A stretch of DNA of 64,000 nt from Lentisphaerae bacterium GWF2_49_21 (GCA_001804805.1 MHBH01000036.1:1-64000); one strand, 5' to 3'; positions 47,909 to 56,886 are shown, counted from the first letter of the stretch. A program made the numbers and translations. Notes: generated from the letters alone by a model not told the origin.

Positions 47909-49381
47909 CTAAATGGAGCCTATAAGCTTCCTGACTTCCTCGCGGTCGTCGAAATGGTGTTTGACGCCTTTTATCTCCTGGTAATCCTCATGGCCTTTGC
48001 CGGCTATGAGGACGATATCGCCCGGTTCGGCCTCATTGAGAGCCTTTTCAATCGCCTCACCTCTGTCCGGAACTGTTGCGAAGTTCGCAGTTGAGGGGAT
48101 GCCCTTGACGATTTCCGCTATGATTTCTTTCGGATCTTCCGACCTCGGATTGTCGCTGGTCACGATCGTCCTGTCTGCGAATTTAGCAGAAACTGCACCC
48201 ATCCTGGGGCGTTTGGTCCTGTCCCTGTCGCCTCCGCATCCGAACACGCAGATGATCCTTTTCTTCTTGAGCTTCGTCAGCGCTTCCAGAACTCTCCTCA
48301 GCGCATCGTCCGAATGGGCGTAATCGACAAAGATGCTGACATTGTCCTTAAAGTGGAAAGCCTCAAGACGACCCGGTATTGCTATGGATTTTTCCAGAGT
48401 TGACTGGATTATTTCAGGACTGATTCCGAGTTTGTAGGCGATGATCGCGACACCGCAAATATTGTAGGCATTGTGCTCGCCGATGAGAGGGGAGGATATT
48501 TTAAAAGTCCTGCCTTCGATGGAGAGCGTGAAATCCGTGCCCAGCTGGGATATGCTGTTGATTTTAATGACCGCATCGCAGTTTTCCCTGCCGAACCTTA
48601 TGCAGTTGGCGCTCCTGAGATCCGCGAAAAGCCGCTTGCCAAATGGATCGTCGGTATTGATGGCGGCGACGGCATCTACTGCAAGATGGTCCTGGAAGAG
48701 TATTTTCTTTGCATCATAGTAGAATTCCATCGTCTTGTGGTAGTCGAGATGGTCTCCGGTGAGGTTTGTGAAGATGGCTCCCGCGAACTTCGCAGAACCG
48801 ATCCTGTTCTGATGCAAAGCATGGCTTGAAACCTCCATTATGACATGGGTGCAGCCGGCTTCATACATTTTGGAGAAATGAGACTGGATCTCTGAAGCTT
48901 CCGGCGTTGTCCTGGCGGCTGGCTCGGAATGCCCGGGCCATTCATAGCAGACGGTTGTTATGATCCCGCATTTCAAACCTGCGGACGTGAGGATGGAGTT
49001 GAGGAGATATACGCTGCTCGTCTTGCCGTTTGTCCCGGTGACTCCGAGTATTTTCATCTTGCTCGACGGGAAGTCGTAGAAGCATTCGACAAGCCGTGCA
49101 TAAGCGGAATATGAGTCTGAAACCTTTATATAGCTTATGCCGTTCTTGAAGGATGAAATATCCCTGGCATGGATCACCGCCTTTGCTCCGGAGGCGATGG
49201 CGGAGTCTATGAAGTCATGTCCGTCCTTTCCGCTTCCCTGGATCGCGATGAAGACTGATGAAGGAGCCACGCTCCTGGAATCGTTGGTGACCGAACTTAC
49301 GATGAAATCTCCGGCGGGCCTGCTGGCCACAACAAGTTCATCGAGGAAGTCGATATATTCCGAAAAATTCTTCTCGATCAT
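47909..49381 (-). CDS. murE: UDP-N-acetylmuramoyl-tripeptide synthetase
   Basis: GVTGTNGKTSSVYLL, MEVSSHALHQNRI, VDYAHSDDALRRVLEAL, GKGHEDYQEI. Confidence 0.96.
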   Translation of the reverse strand: MIEKNFSEYIDFLDELVVASRPAGDFIVSSVTNDSRSVAPSSVFIAIQGSGKDGHDFIDSAIASGAKAVIHARDISSFKNGISYIKVSDSYSAYARLVECFYDFPSSKMKILGVTGTNGKTSSVYLLNSILTSAGLKCGIITTVCYEWPGHSEPAARTTPEASEIQSHFSKMYEAGCTHVIMEVSSHALHQNRIGSAKFAGAIFTNLTGDHLDYHKTMEFYYDAKKILFQDHLAVDAVAAINTDDPFGKRLFADLRSANCIRFGRENCDAVIKINSISQLGTDFTLSIEGRTFKISSPLIGEHNAYNICGVAIIAYKLGISPEIIQSTLEKSIAIPGRLEAFHFKDNVSIFVDYAHSDDALRRVLEALTKLKKKRIICVFGCGGDRDRTKRPRMGAVSAKFADRTIVTSDNPRSEDPKEIIAEIVKGIPSTANFATVPDRGEAIEKALNEAEPGDIVLIAGKGHEDYQEIKGVKHHFDDREEVRKLIGSI

Positions 49382-51171
49382 AGGTCGTCCTCCTCTTCCT
49401 CCTCGGGAATTTCATACTGCGGCGGAATATTCATGAAACGGAGGGCTTTCTTGGCTATATGGCTGAAGGCTGGAGCCGCGACAAGCCCACCATAATAGAC
49501 CGGCCTGGGATTGTCAAGAGTGACCAGAAGGACGAAGGCGGGCTTGTCGGCAGGTACGAATCCGATGAATGACGAGAAGTATTCCGAATTGGAGTAAACT
49601 TTCTTGCCATTTTCGTTAATGATAAGTTTCTGGGCAGTTCCCGTCTTGCCGGCGACATCATATCCTTTGACCGCGGCCTTTTCAGCGGTGCCACCCTTCT
49701 GCGTGACGAGCTTGAGCATGTTGACTATTCTCTTGTGTGTCTGGGGATTTTTGAAAATACTACCTGATCCGGATACAATCTCCATTTTTATTTCCTCGCC
49801 TGTGGCCGGATTCTGATGGCGGTCGATCAGGCGGAGCTCTACGAGTTTTCCGCCGTTTGCGAGCGCACAGTAGGCCCGGGTCATCTGCAGGGGGCTTACA
49901 GTGAATGTCTGTCCGATGGGATATCTTGAAACTGTCAGCCCGTCCCACTGGTCGGGTTTGAGTATTACACCTAAGGCTTCCGGTTTTAGAGGGATTCCAG
50001 TCTTCTGACCGAACCCGAAACTCCGTATGGTCTCATATTCCTTGTACTTCCCCATCATGACGCCGATCTTCGCAGTGCCGATATTGCTGGATTTCCGGAT
50101 GATCTCCCAGACGGGTATGACGCCATACCCGTGTCCGGCGGCTTCGCCAAGGATTTTTCCGCAGAACAGCCAGTGCCCGTTCTCGCAGTCGATCCGGGTG
50201 TCGGGTGTCACAATTCCCATGTCCAGGGCGGCGGCGACAATTGTGGATTTCATTATGGAACCCGGCTCAAACGTATCTTCGGTGATCCTGTTCCTCCATG
50301 CCTTGGGATCCATGTTTGTCCTGTCGTTTGGATCAAAGGAAGGCCTTTGCGCCATGGCCAGGATATTTCCAGTATAGGGATCGACCATGACGGCATAAGC
50401 TGCGTCGGGATTGAATTTCTTCATGATGATTTCAAGCTCGTCCTCGACGATCATCTGTACCGGCTCGGATATCGTGAGATAGATGTTGTTTCCGTCCTGT
50501 ACGGCCTTCATCTTGTCCTCCTCACCCTGGAGCCGGAACCCCTTCCTGCTCCGTTCTATTACGGAAACGCTCTCCGTAGGCGTCATGTTGGTGTTGACGA
50601 CTTTTTCGATACCTCCTTCGGGTACTACCTTGTTGCCGTCGACATTGATGAAGCCGAGTATGTTTGCGAGGAGCTTGTTCTTCGGATAGGAACGCTTTGT
50701 CTTGTTTTCAAAGACAAGGCATTTGTACTTTTTGATCTTGGCTTCCTTCCTGATCTTTTCAGCGACTTCCAGATCAACGCTTCTTTTAATGATCACATAT
50801 TTTATCGGCTTGCCTGATTCAGAAAGCTTGATGGAAAGACGCCTGTATATGGAGTCATAGTCGATTCCGAGGATTTTCTGGAAATATTCGGCGAGTTCAC
50901 GGCATTTTGAACTGTCCTTGATCTCGGAAGGATCGGCGGCTATGTCCACGCATGGCTTGTTGCCGACGAGGAGATTGCCGTTAATGTCGAATATCTCGCC
51001 CCTTTTACCTTCTCTTTTGACAGTAGTAGTATAGGTGTCCTTTGCCTTGTCGAAGAGTTCCTCGTGCCGGGTGATCTGGACATGGTATATCCTGAGGATC
51101 AGCGCTATGAGGATGAACAGGAAGATTGCTGAAGCTATTATTATCCTCGCGACGAAATACTTGCGGCCCAT
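49378..51171 (-). CDS. ftsI: Penicillin-binding protein 2/FtsI-type transpeptidase
   Basis: FEPGSIMKS (SxxK), SSNIG (SxN), VAGKTGTAQK (KTG); dcw position; ATGA overlap with murE. Confidence 0.93.
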   Translation of the reverse strand: MGRKYFVARIIIASAIFLFILIALILRIYHVQITRHEELFDKAKDTYTTTVKREGKRGEIFDINGNLLVGNKPCVDIAADPSEIKDSSKCRELAEYFQKILGIDYDSIYRRLSIKLSESGKPIKYVIIKRSVDLEVAEKIRKEAKIKKYKCLVFENKTKRSYPKNKLLANILGFINVDGNKVVPEGGIEKVVNTNMTPTESVSVIERSRKGFRLQGEEDKMKAVQDGNNIYLTISEPVQMIVEDELEIIMKKFNPDAAYAVMVDPYTGNILAMAQRPSFDPNDRTNMDPKAWRNRITEDTFEPGSIMKSTIVAAALDMGIVTPDTRIDCENGHWLFCGKILGEAAGHGYGVIPVWEIIRKSSNIGTAKIGVMMGKYKEYETIRSFGFGQKTGIPLKPEALGVILKPDQWDGLTVSRYPIGQTFTVSPLQMTRAYCALANGGKLVELRLIDRHQNPATGEEIKMEIVSGSGSIFKNPQTHKRIVNMLKLVTQKGGTAEKAAVKGYDVAGKTGTAQKLIINENGKKVYSNSEYFSSFIGFVPADKPAFVLLVTLDNPRPVYYGGLVAAPAFSHIAKKALRFMNIPPQYEIPEEEEEDDL

Positions 51172-51206
51172 CTGCTGTTTTTCCCTGTAATCTCAGCCAT
51201 TATTAT

Positions 51207-51248
51207 ATGAAATATTCACTGAATACTGCAATTCAGTGAATATTTCAT
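51207..51248. repeat. Perfect 18-bp hairpin between ftsL and ftsI
   Basis: ATGAAATATTCACTGAAT-ACTGCA-ATTCAGTGAATATTTCAT. Confidence 0.95.
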
Positions 51249-51721
51249 TAGCGGTAATATTTTGACGAAGCATCGTTCTTCGCCCCGTTCCTCTGGGTCA
51301 CCATTATAGGCTTTGTGTTCGCCGGCTGCTTTACGGGGGGCTCCGCCTTGACGACATTTTTCCCCTTGAATTCTAACTTCTTGATCTGTCCCGGCTGGGG
51401 ATAATGCAGGTCAAGATTGTACCTCTTCACCTGGGCAAGGATATTCTTTCCGCTCTCCTGTTCGATCATTATATTGAGATTTGCAGTTTCACGTTCAATA
51501 TCCATGATCCTGTTTTCCAGGGAGATGGATGCCTTGTTCAGTGATTCCGCCTGGCTTGTCCACATTACCCTTGTGATTGCCGCTGCGAAAAAAATGCAGA
51601 AGGGTATCGAGAGCTTCAGGGTTGTCGCGAAAATCTTCAATCTGTTCGTTTCTGAAGTCCTGGCCTTCCTTTTCCTCGGGCCGCTGTAATTATAACTTGT
51701 TACGTTGATTGCCATTTCCAT
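51248..51721 (-). CDS. FtsL-like small bitopic protein
   Basis: Position between rsmH and ftsI; single TM, coiled-coil-like segment (ASISLENRIMDIERETANLNIMIEQESG). Confidence 0.65.
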   Translation of the reverse strand: MEMAINVTSYNYSGPRKRKARTSETNRLKIFATTLKLSIPFCIFFAAAITRVMWTSQAESLNKASISLENRIMDIERETANLNIMIEQESGKNILAQVKRYNLDLHYPQPGQIKKLEFKGKNVVKAEPPVKQPANTKPIMVTQRNGAKNDASSKYYR

Positions 51722-51827
51722 TAAATCCTTAAATTTTCCATCGATAAGATAGTGTTAAGTTTCAAGTTTTAGGGTTTAGACAGGAATTCATATACTGACA
51801 CCTAAAACGGATTACTCCCTTCCCTAA

Positions 51828-52787
51828 TTATAACTTCTCCGCCACTCTCAACTTTGCCGGTGCCGCCCTGCGGTTCGTCCTTCTCTCCTCTTCTGATGCG
51901 ACAACCGGCTTTCTTGTTATCAGTTTTAAGCTCTGTCTGTGTCCGCATATACAAACCGGGAGGCCGGGCGGACACAGACAGTAGCGAGCCATCATGCTGA
52001 AATACTGTTTTACGATCCTGTCTTCGAGCGAATGGAAGCTTATCACAGCCATCCTTCCTCCCGGAGCCAGCAATTTCACTCCTTCTTCAAGTGCCTTCTT
52101 CAATTCCTCGAGTTCCCTGTTCACCTCTATCCTCAGAGCCTGGAAGCACAATGACGGAGCAGGGGGGCCATGTCTTCTTACAATCCCCGGGATCGAGTCG
52201 CACAGTTCTGCAAGTTCCGCCGTATACATCCATTCCTTCTGCTTCCTTCTCCTTATTATCTCGTCCGCGAGCGTCCTGCTCTTGCGGATTTCCCCGTATT
52301 CCCTGAAGATCCTTTCAAGATCCTCATACGGATAAGTATTTAGAATGCGGCTGGCGGTTTCCCGGGACTGGACATCCATTCGCATGTCCAACGGACCGTC
52401 CAGCCTGTATGAAAACCCCCTCCTCGGGTCGTCAATTTGGGGAGATGAAACTCCCAAATCCAGCAGTATGGCGTCAACCGAGTGCCACCCCAGTCCGGCC
52501 GCGCATGCCGCGAGATTGCTGAAACTGTCCTTTGCCAGATGAACGCGATTCCCGGCGAAGCTTAAAATCTTTTCCGCTGCCGCCAATGCCTCGCCATCAC
52601 GGTCAATGCCCAGCAAAACCGCCTCCACATTTTTTTTCATTATCAAGGAACTGTGTCCGCCGTAACCGACTGTCCCGTCGATCACCTTCACCGGACCCGT
52701 CTTCACCACCAGCAGGTCTTCAACCTCCCGCGGAAGAACCGGAACATGTCCAAACTTCTGATTTTCCTGTATGTCATTTTCATTCAA
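51828..52787 (-). CDS. rsmH: 16S rRNA (cytosine-1402-N4)-methyltransferase
   Basis: GHVPVLPREV, DGTVGYGGHS, LDLGVSSPQIDDPRRGFSYRLDGPLDMRMD, ISFHSLEDRIVKQYF. TTG start probable. Confidence 0.95.
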   Translation of the reverse strand: MNENDIQENQKFGHVPVLPREVEDLLVVKTGPVKVIDGTVGYGGHSSLIMKKNVEAVLLGIDRDGEALAAAEKILSFAGNRVHLAKDSFSNLAACAAGLGWHSVDAILLDLGVSSPQIDDPRRGFSYRLDGPLDMRMDVQSRETASRILNTYPYEDLERIFREYGEIRKSRTLADEIIRRRKQKEWMYTAELAELCDSIPGIVRRHGPPAPSLCFQALRIEVNRELEELKKALEEGVKLLAPGGRMAVISFHSLEDRIVKQYFSMMARYCLCPPGLPVCICGHRQSLKLITRKPVVASEEERRTNRRAAPAKLRVAEKL

Positions 52788-52790
52788 GTT

Positions 52791-53267
52791 CTATTTGAGC
52801 CCCTTTATTATGCTTGTCAGATCATCGGGCTTTTCGCTTATCTTCTGGATCACGTCGAGCACGTCGTTCTGGTCTGATTTCTGGAAGAGGTTCCAGTTGA
52901 CCTTCGACCATATCTGTATGGTTGTCACGGCTCCGACAAGTACCACTTGGTTTTTTAGGCCGGACTGGTCGATGAGCTTCTGGGGGATTGAGATTCTTCC
53001 CTGGCTGTCGCATTCGCACTCCTGCCCCACCGAACCGATACGGACCAGCGCGAGCGCGGAAGCCGCATCCGCGAATGACACCTTGCGGACCTTCGCGATG
53101 AAGTCGTTGAAGATCGCAGGCGGGATCAGCTGGAGCGCATTATGCCTTCCCTGGAGAAGGATGAACTTCGCCTTCTTCTCCTTCCTCCAGTTGCTGGGGA
53201 TCGCGATCCTCCTCTGCGGATCGAGCGAATGCTCGAACTCCCCGAAGAAGAAGTTCTCCTCCTGCAT
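52791..53267 (-). CDS. mraZ: Transcriptional regulator MraZ
   Basis: FFFGEFEHSLDPQRRIAIPSNWR, CDSQGRISIPQKLIDQSGLKNQVVLVG; start of dcw cluster. Confidence 0.92.
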   Translation of the reverse strand: MQEENFFFGEFEHSLDPQRRIAIPSNWRKEKKAKFILLQGRHNALQLIPPAIFNDFIAKVRKVSFADAASALALVRIGSVGQECECDSQGRISIPQKLIDQSGLKNQVVLVGAVTTIQIWSKVNWNLFQKSDQNDVLDVIQKISEKPDDLTSIIKGLK

Positions 53268-53283
53268 GATGCTTTTTGAGCCT

Positions 53284-53323
53284 TGTTTCACCTAAAATCC
53301 CCTTTATTCACCTTTTTTCCCCA
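53284..53323 (-). promoter_or_regulatory. Four 10-bp-spaced GGkGA repeats upstream of mraZ (candidate MraZ boxes)
   Basis: Minus strand TGGGGAAAAA/AGGTGAATAA/AGGGGATTTT/AGGTGAAACA. Confidence 0.75.
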
Positions 53324-53404
53324 AAACAAATTAGTTTTAATTCAGGGCATTTCAAGCGGAAAAAGAAAAAACATTCAAAATATTTTAAGAGGAGGAAGAG
53401 GGAT

Positions 53405-53660
53405 TATCACCACGAAACACACGAAGTACACGAAGGGAATTTTTCCCTGCGAATCACACAGATTGGGAATTCAGATAAAATATTTTCCCGTACAGGGACG
53501 CAAAGACACAAAGAAATGATTTCTCATGCATGTTCCGTATATTCCCTCTGCCAGGCAGAGGAGAGCCGGTTCTCTTTAAAGATTATTATTCAATAACTTT
53601 GTGCCTCTGTGCCTTTGTGCGAGAAAACTCTTGAAAGTCCGTGCAAGTCTGTGGCTAAAT
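53405..53660. repeat. Degenerate CACGAAGnACACGAAG / CTTTGTGCCT repeat cluster
   Basis: CACCACGAAACACACGAAGTACACGAAGGG; AGGGACGCAAAGACACAAAG; CTTTGTGCCTCTGTGCCTTTGTGCGAGA. Confidence 0.75.
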
Positions 53661-53671
53661 TTATATTCGCC

Positions 53672-53822
53672 CATGCCGGAATGCGCCGGGCGTGGCGCCG
53701 TACTGCCTACTGCCTGCGGAATATCCTCGAGAAATAGCATTCGTCGCAGAAAACCATCTAGTCAGCAACCTGTTTGAGGGTCATTTCGCTTGTCATCAGA
53801 AGATTGCATGCCACACTTGAAG
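53672..53822 (-). pseudogene. Decayed C-terminal fragment of an AraC-family gene
   Basis: Reverse strand reads ACNLLMTSEMTLKQVAD*..FCDECYFSRIFRRQ, then a 7-nt tandem duplication (TACTGCC) and YGATPGAFRHG in another frame; aligns with 54555-54696. Confidence 0.88.
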
Positions 53823-53888
53823 AAACTTCAGTGTGATGTATTATTAGTTCATAATGAATCACAAATGCATCAGAAAGGATTATTACTG

Positions 53889-54149
53889 ATGAGCACGTTG
53901 ACCATACATGCCCTTGATTCCGTGACTGAGAAACGGATCCGCGCAAAGGCGCAGAAAGAAAAGAAGAGCCTCAACCGGCTCCTCAAGGAAATGCTTTCGG
54001 GGGCTGTTGGCGTGTCCGGCCCTTCACGCGTTGAAAGCCACCGTGCGGAATTCCAGGAATTTTCCGGAATATGGTCGGACAAGGATCTTAAAGAATTCAA
54101 CCAGGCCATTTCCGATCTTGAACGTGTAGATGAGAAGGACTGGCAATGA
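53889..54149 (+). CDS. VapB/FitA-type antitoxin (RHH-like)
   Basis: LTIHALDSVTEKRIRAKAQKEKKSLNRLLKEML; stop overlaps the downstream PIN gene (ATGA). Confidence 0.75.
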   Translation: MSTLTIHALDSVTEKRIRAKAQKEKKSLNRLLKEMLSGAVGVSGPSRVESHRAEFQEFSGIWSDKDLKEFNQAISDLERVDEKDWQ

Positions 54150-54541
54150 GAGCGGTTATTCTTGACACCAACGCCTTCGCGGCCCTTTTCCGGGGCGATG
54201 AGGATGTTTTGAAAACAATATCAGGGGCGGATCAGGTTTTTGCATCTGTCGTCGTAATAGGTGAACTCGAGGCTGGTTTCCGCGGTGGGGTGCATTATGC
54301 GAAAAACATTGAAATACTTGACAGGTTTCTCGCCAGACCTTCTGTCGAAACACTGGAGGTCACCCGTGAAACTGGCAATTGCTTTGGCCTGATCAAGGAT
54401 GCTTTGCGCCGGAAAGGAACGCCCATTCCAGTCAATGACGTATGGATTGCCGCCCAGGCTGTCGAGAGAGGCGCCGTTGTTGTCACCTATGACAAGCACT
54501 TTGCAAATATTGACGGACTGCGCATGTGGCATCTTGCGTAG
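54146..54541 (+). CDS. PIN-domain VapC-type ribonuclease toxin
   Basis: VILDTNAFAALFRGDE, VVIGELEAGF, PIPVNDVWIAAQAV, VVTYDKHFANIDGLRMW. Confidence 0.9.
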   Translation: MRAVILDTNAFAALFRGDEDVLKTISGADQVFASVVVIGELEAGFRGGVHYAKNIEILDRFLARPSVETLEVTRETGNCFGLIKDALRRKGTPIPVNDVWIAAQAVERGAVVVTYDKHFANIDGLRMWHLA

Positions 54542-54543
54542 CA

Positions 54544-55290
54544 TCAACTCCTTCCATGCCTGAATGCGCCGGGGGTGGTGCCGTACTGCTTTCGGAACAT
54601 CCTCGAAAAATAATATTCGTCGCAGAATCCCGTCTCTTCCGCAACCTGCTTGAGAGTCATTTCCGTCGTCGTCAGGAGATTGCATGCTGCTTCAAGACGT
54701 ATGAGGAGAAGATCCTGCATCGGTGTGAGCCCTGTACATTTTTTGTAGCTCCTGATGAAATGGTATTTGCTCATCCCTGCACGTTTCGCAAGGAAGCCGA
54801 TGGAATGGCTTTTCGTCAATGTCCCCATCATGTGGTCGCGGATGTGCGATAATGGTGAGATTTGTTGCGCCTCGGAAAGCTTTTCCATTTCAATGATGAC
54901 CGCATCGACATATGCGCGGATTATCCTGTCACGCTTCTCAAAAGGTTTTTCCCTCTCCTCGGAAATCCAGTATGCAAGGGTCAGAAGCCGTCTGCCCGGA
55001 TCCTTGACAAGCGGTTTGCAGGAGAATCTTTGCGATGCCGGAACATTGAAGAAAAGAAAATCCGCACCTTCTGGAGACGCCTCCTCTAGATGAGGAACTC
55101 CAGGTGCATAGAAGAGGGCATCTCCCTTTCCGGCTTCAACGGTCTCCCCGCCGACCTGCACGCGGAGACGTCCGCCCAGCATGAGCATTACCTCCACATG
55201 CCCGTGAGTATGCATGCCGAAGGCGACTTTCCATCCGGAGTTAACTTTCAGCCGGCCGACGAAAACTTGTTGAAGCGTTGAGCTGCTCAT
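54544..55290 (-). CDS. AraC-family regulator with cupin-like N-terminus
   Basis: HTHGHVEVMLMLGGRLRVQVGG; IGFLAKRAGMSKYHFIRSYKKCTG..EETGFCDEYYFSRMFRKQYGTTPGAFR. Confidence 0.92.
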   Translation of the reverse strand: MSSSTLQQVFVGRLKVNSGWKVAFGMHTHGHVEVMLMLGGRLRVQVGGETVEAGKGDALFYAPGVPHLEEASPEGADFLFFNVPASQRFSCKPLVKDPGRRLLTLAYWISEEREKPFEKRDRIIRAYVDAVIIEMEKLSEAQQISPLSHIRDHMMGTLTKSHSIGFLAKRAGMSKYHFIRSYKKCTGLTPMQDLLLIRLEAACNLLTTTEMTLKQVAEETGFCDEYYFSRMFRKQYGTTPGAFRHGRS

Positions 55291-55305
55291 TGTTTCCTCT
55301 TGAGT

Positions 55306-55367
55306 AAGGTGGTTTTAAACCGCCTGATTAATATGGATTGTCGGGCTGAAGCCCAACATGCTTTTTT
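55306..55367 (+). repeat. Two-hairpin repeat, copy I
   Basis: GGTGGTTT-T-AAACCGCC, spacer, GTCGGGCT-GA-AGCCCAAC, ATGCTTTTTT. Confidence 0.85.
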
Positions 55368-55504
55368 GTATAAGCAATATTACACAAAAAAATAGCAATT
55401 CTGTCAATTGCGGAAAAATATATCACAATGTAATATGAAGGGCAAGCAGGAAATAATTATAGCAATAATATGCAATATAATATTATATAGATGGAGCAAA
55501 AAGT

Positions 55505-55579
55505 AAGGCGGTTTTTACTTGTCCTGAGCCTGTCGAAGGAAACCGCCAAATAATTGTCGGATTAAAACCCGACATACTT
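55505..55579 (+). repeat. Two-hairpin repeat, copy II, with a 23-nt insert in the loop of hairpin 1
   Basis: GGCGGTTTTT-[ACTTGTCCTGAGCCTGTCGAAGG]-AAACCGCC, spacer, GTCGGATTAAAACCCGAC, ATACTT. Confidence 0.88.
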
Positions 55580-55597
55580 AAAAGGAGAAGGGAAGAT

Positions 55598-56641
55598 ATG
55601 AGAAATAAATTATCAGTTCCGAAAAGCAGTTTTATCAAGGGGCTTGAATGGCTCGGAGATGGGATCGGGTATCCCGAGAAGGACATCAAAGGCGATACTT
55701 TTCCGATGACCTGGGCGGAGGACGGCGAGATATACACTTCGGCTGGTGATCCTCTATGGGGCGAGACCACCGGCGGACTCGACGTCGAGAAGTTCAGCGG
55801 CAGCCCTGAAGACTACAAGATCACGAAGGTCAATCACATGAACGATTATCTCGGCTGGGGCGGCGACGGACCGAAACCGAGTGGAATGATCTGCGTTGAT
55901 GGCGTTCTTTACTTCGCATTCCAGAACATGCTGAAGGCGAAGAAGGCCCCATATAGCATCCTTTCCCAGCATGGCAGCGACGCGCAGATCGTGTATTCCA
56001 CCAATAAGGGCGGATTCTGGGTGCCGACGCTGAAGAATATTCCTGCGCCGATGTTCTCCGGGCACAAGTTCGGCGGGCCGGCATTCGTCAATTTCGGAAA
56101 GAACAACGAGAATGCCCGGGACAATTTCGTATATGCTGTTTCATCCGACCAGTGGGACAACGGTAGCAATCTCAGGATAGGGCGAGTGCCGGATGACAGT
56201 ATCGTGAAACGCGAAGCTTGGGAATGGATATCGGGGTATGAGATTTCCGGAGAGCCTGTCTGGAACCGTGATCTTGACGAGTCGATCCCGATACTGAGCA
56301 TGCATCGTTGGATCAGCATTCCGGAGATGGTCTATCTTGCGGAAATTAAAAGATATCTGCTTCTGACCTGGCGACTGCACAAGGATTTTTCTGGTAATGA
56401 CGGTACGGATCTGATGATATTCGAATCACTGGAACCCTGGGGACCTTTCTCATTGGTCCATTTCGAGGAATACTGGCAAGGGAAGGCATTCAACCCATAT
56501 TGCCCGCGGATTCCGCTTAAGTGGATGGAATCGGACGGTGTCACAGGCTGGATGCAGTTCTCAGGAAGCTGGTCGCCCGAAGGACAGAAAGCCGGCTACT
56601 ACAGGTCGAACGTCCGGAAGTTCAAGTTGAAGATTAAGTGA
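55598..56641 (+). CDS. Hypothetical beta-propeller-like (possibly DUF4185-like) carbohydrate-active protein
   Basis: GDTFPMTWAEDGEIYTSAGDPLWG..; SMHRWISIPEMVYLAEIKRYLLLTW; neighbours are glycoside hydrolases. Confidence 0.5.
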   Translation: MRNKLSVPKSSFIKGLEWLGDGIGYPEKDIKGDTFPMTWAEDGEIYTSAGDPLWGETTGGLDVEKFSGSPEDYKITKVNHMNDYLGWGGDGPKPSGMICVDGVLYFAFQNMLKAKKAPYSILSQHGSDAQIVYSTNKGGFWVPTLKNIPAPMFSGHKFGGPAFVNFGKNNENARDNFVYAVSSDQWDNGSNLRIGRVPDDSIVKREAWEWISGYEISGEPVWNRDLDESIPILSMHRWISIPEMVYLAEIKRYLLLTWRLHKDFSGNDGTDLMIFESLEPWGPFSLVHFEEYWQGKAFNPYCPRIPLKWMESDGVTGWMQFSGSWSPEGQKAGYYRSNVRKFKLKIK

Positions 56642-56886
56642 TTTTCTAGAATTGGAGATCATGGTTTGCCGGGGTTTGTCGTTGCCAGATGCACGCCATA
56701 TAGTTGTAGCCCTAAGTATATACCAGATAATTATTTTTGTCCCTCCTCGGGCCCAGAGGGGGCCTATGTAATATTCTGAATCTGCTAAAACTGATTGACT
56801 GTATGGAAATTTGAGAATTTGTTGTAGTTTCATGCTATTTGTATGCCGTGGAACAGAAAATAATTGAAATATGAAAGGGAATTTAC

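Noticed and set aside
50131-50817. 228-aa plus-strand ORF
   Set aside because: Antisense to ftsI; no domain evidence.
53405-53660. Possible CRISPR-like array
   Set aside because: Units are irregular, degenerate and inverted, spacing is not constant, and there are no cas genes.
53672-53822. Independent functional AraC protein near 53.7 kb
   Set aside because: Only the last ~45 codons are present, with an in-frame stop and a 7-nt frameshift duplication.
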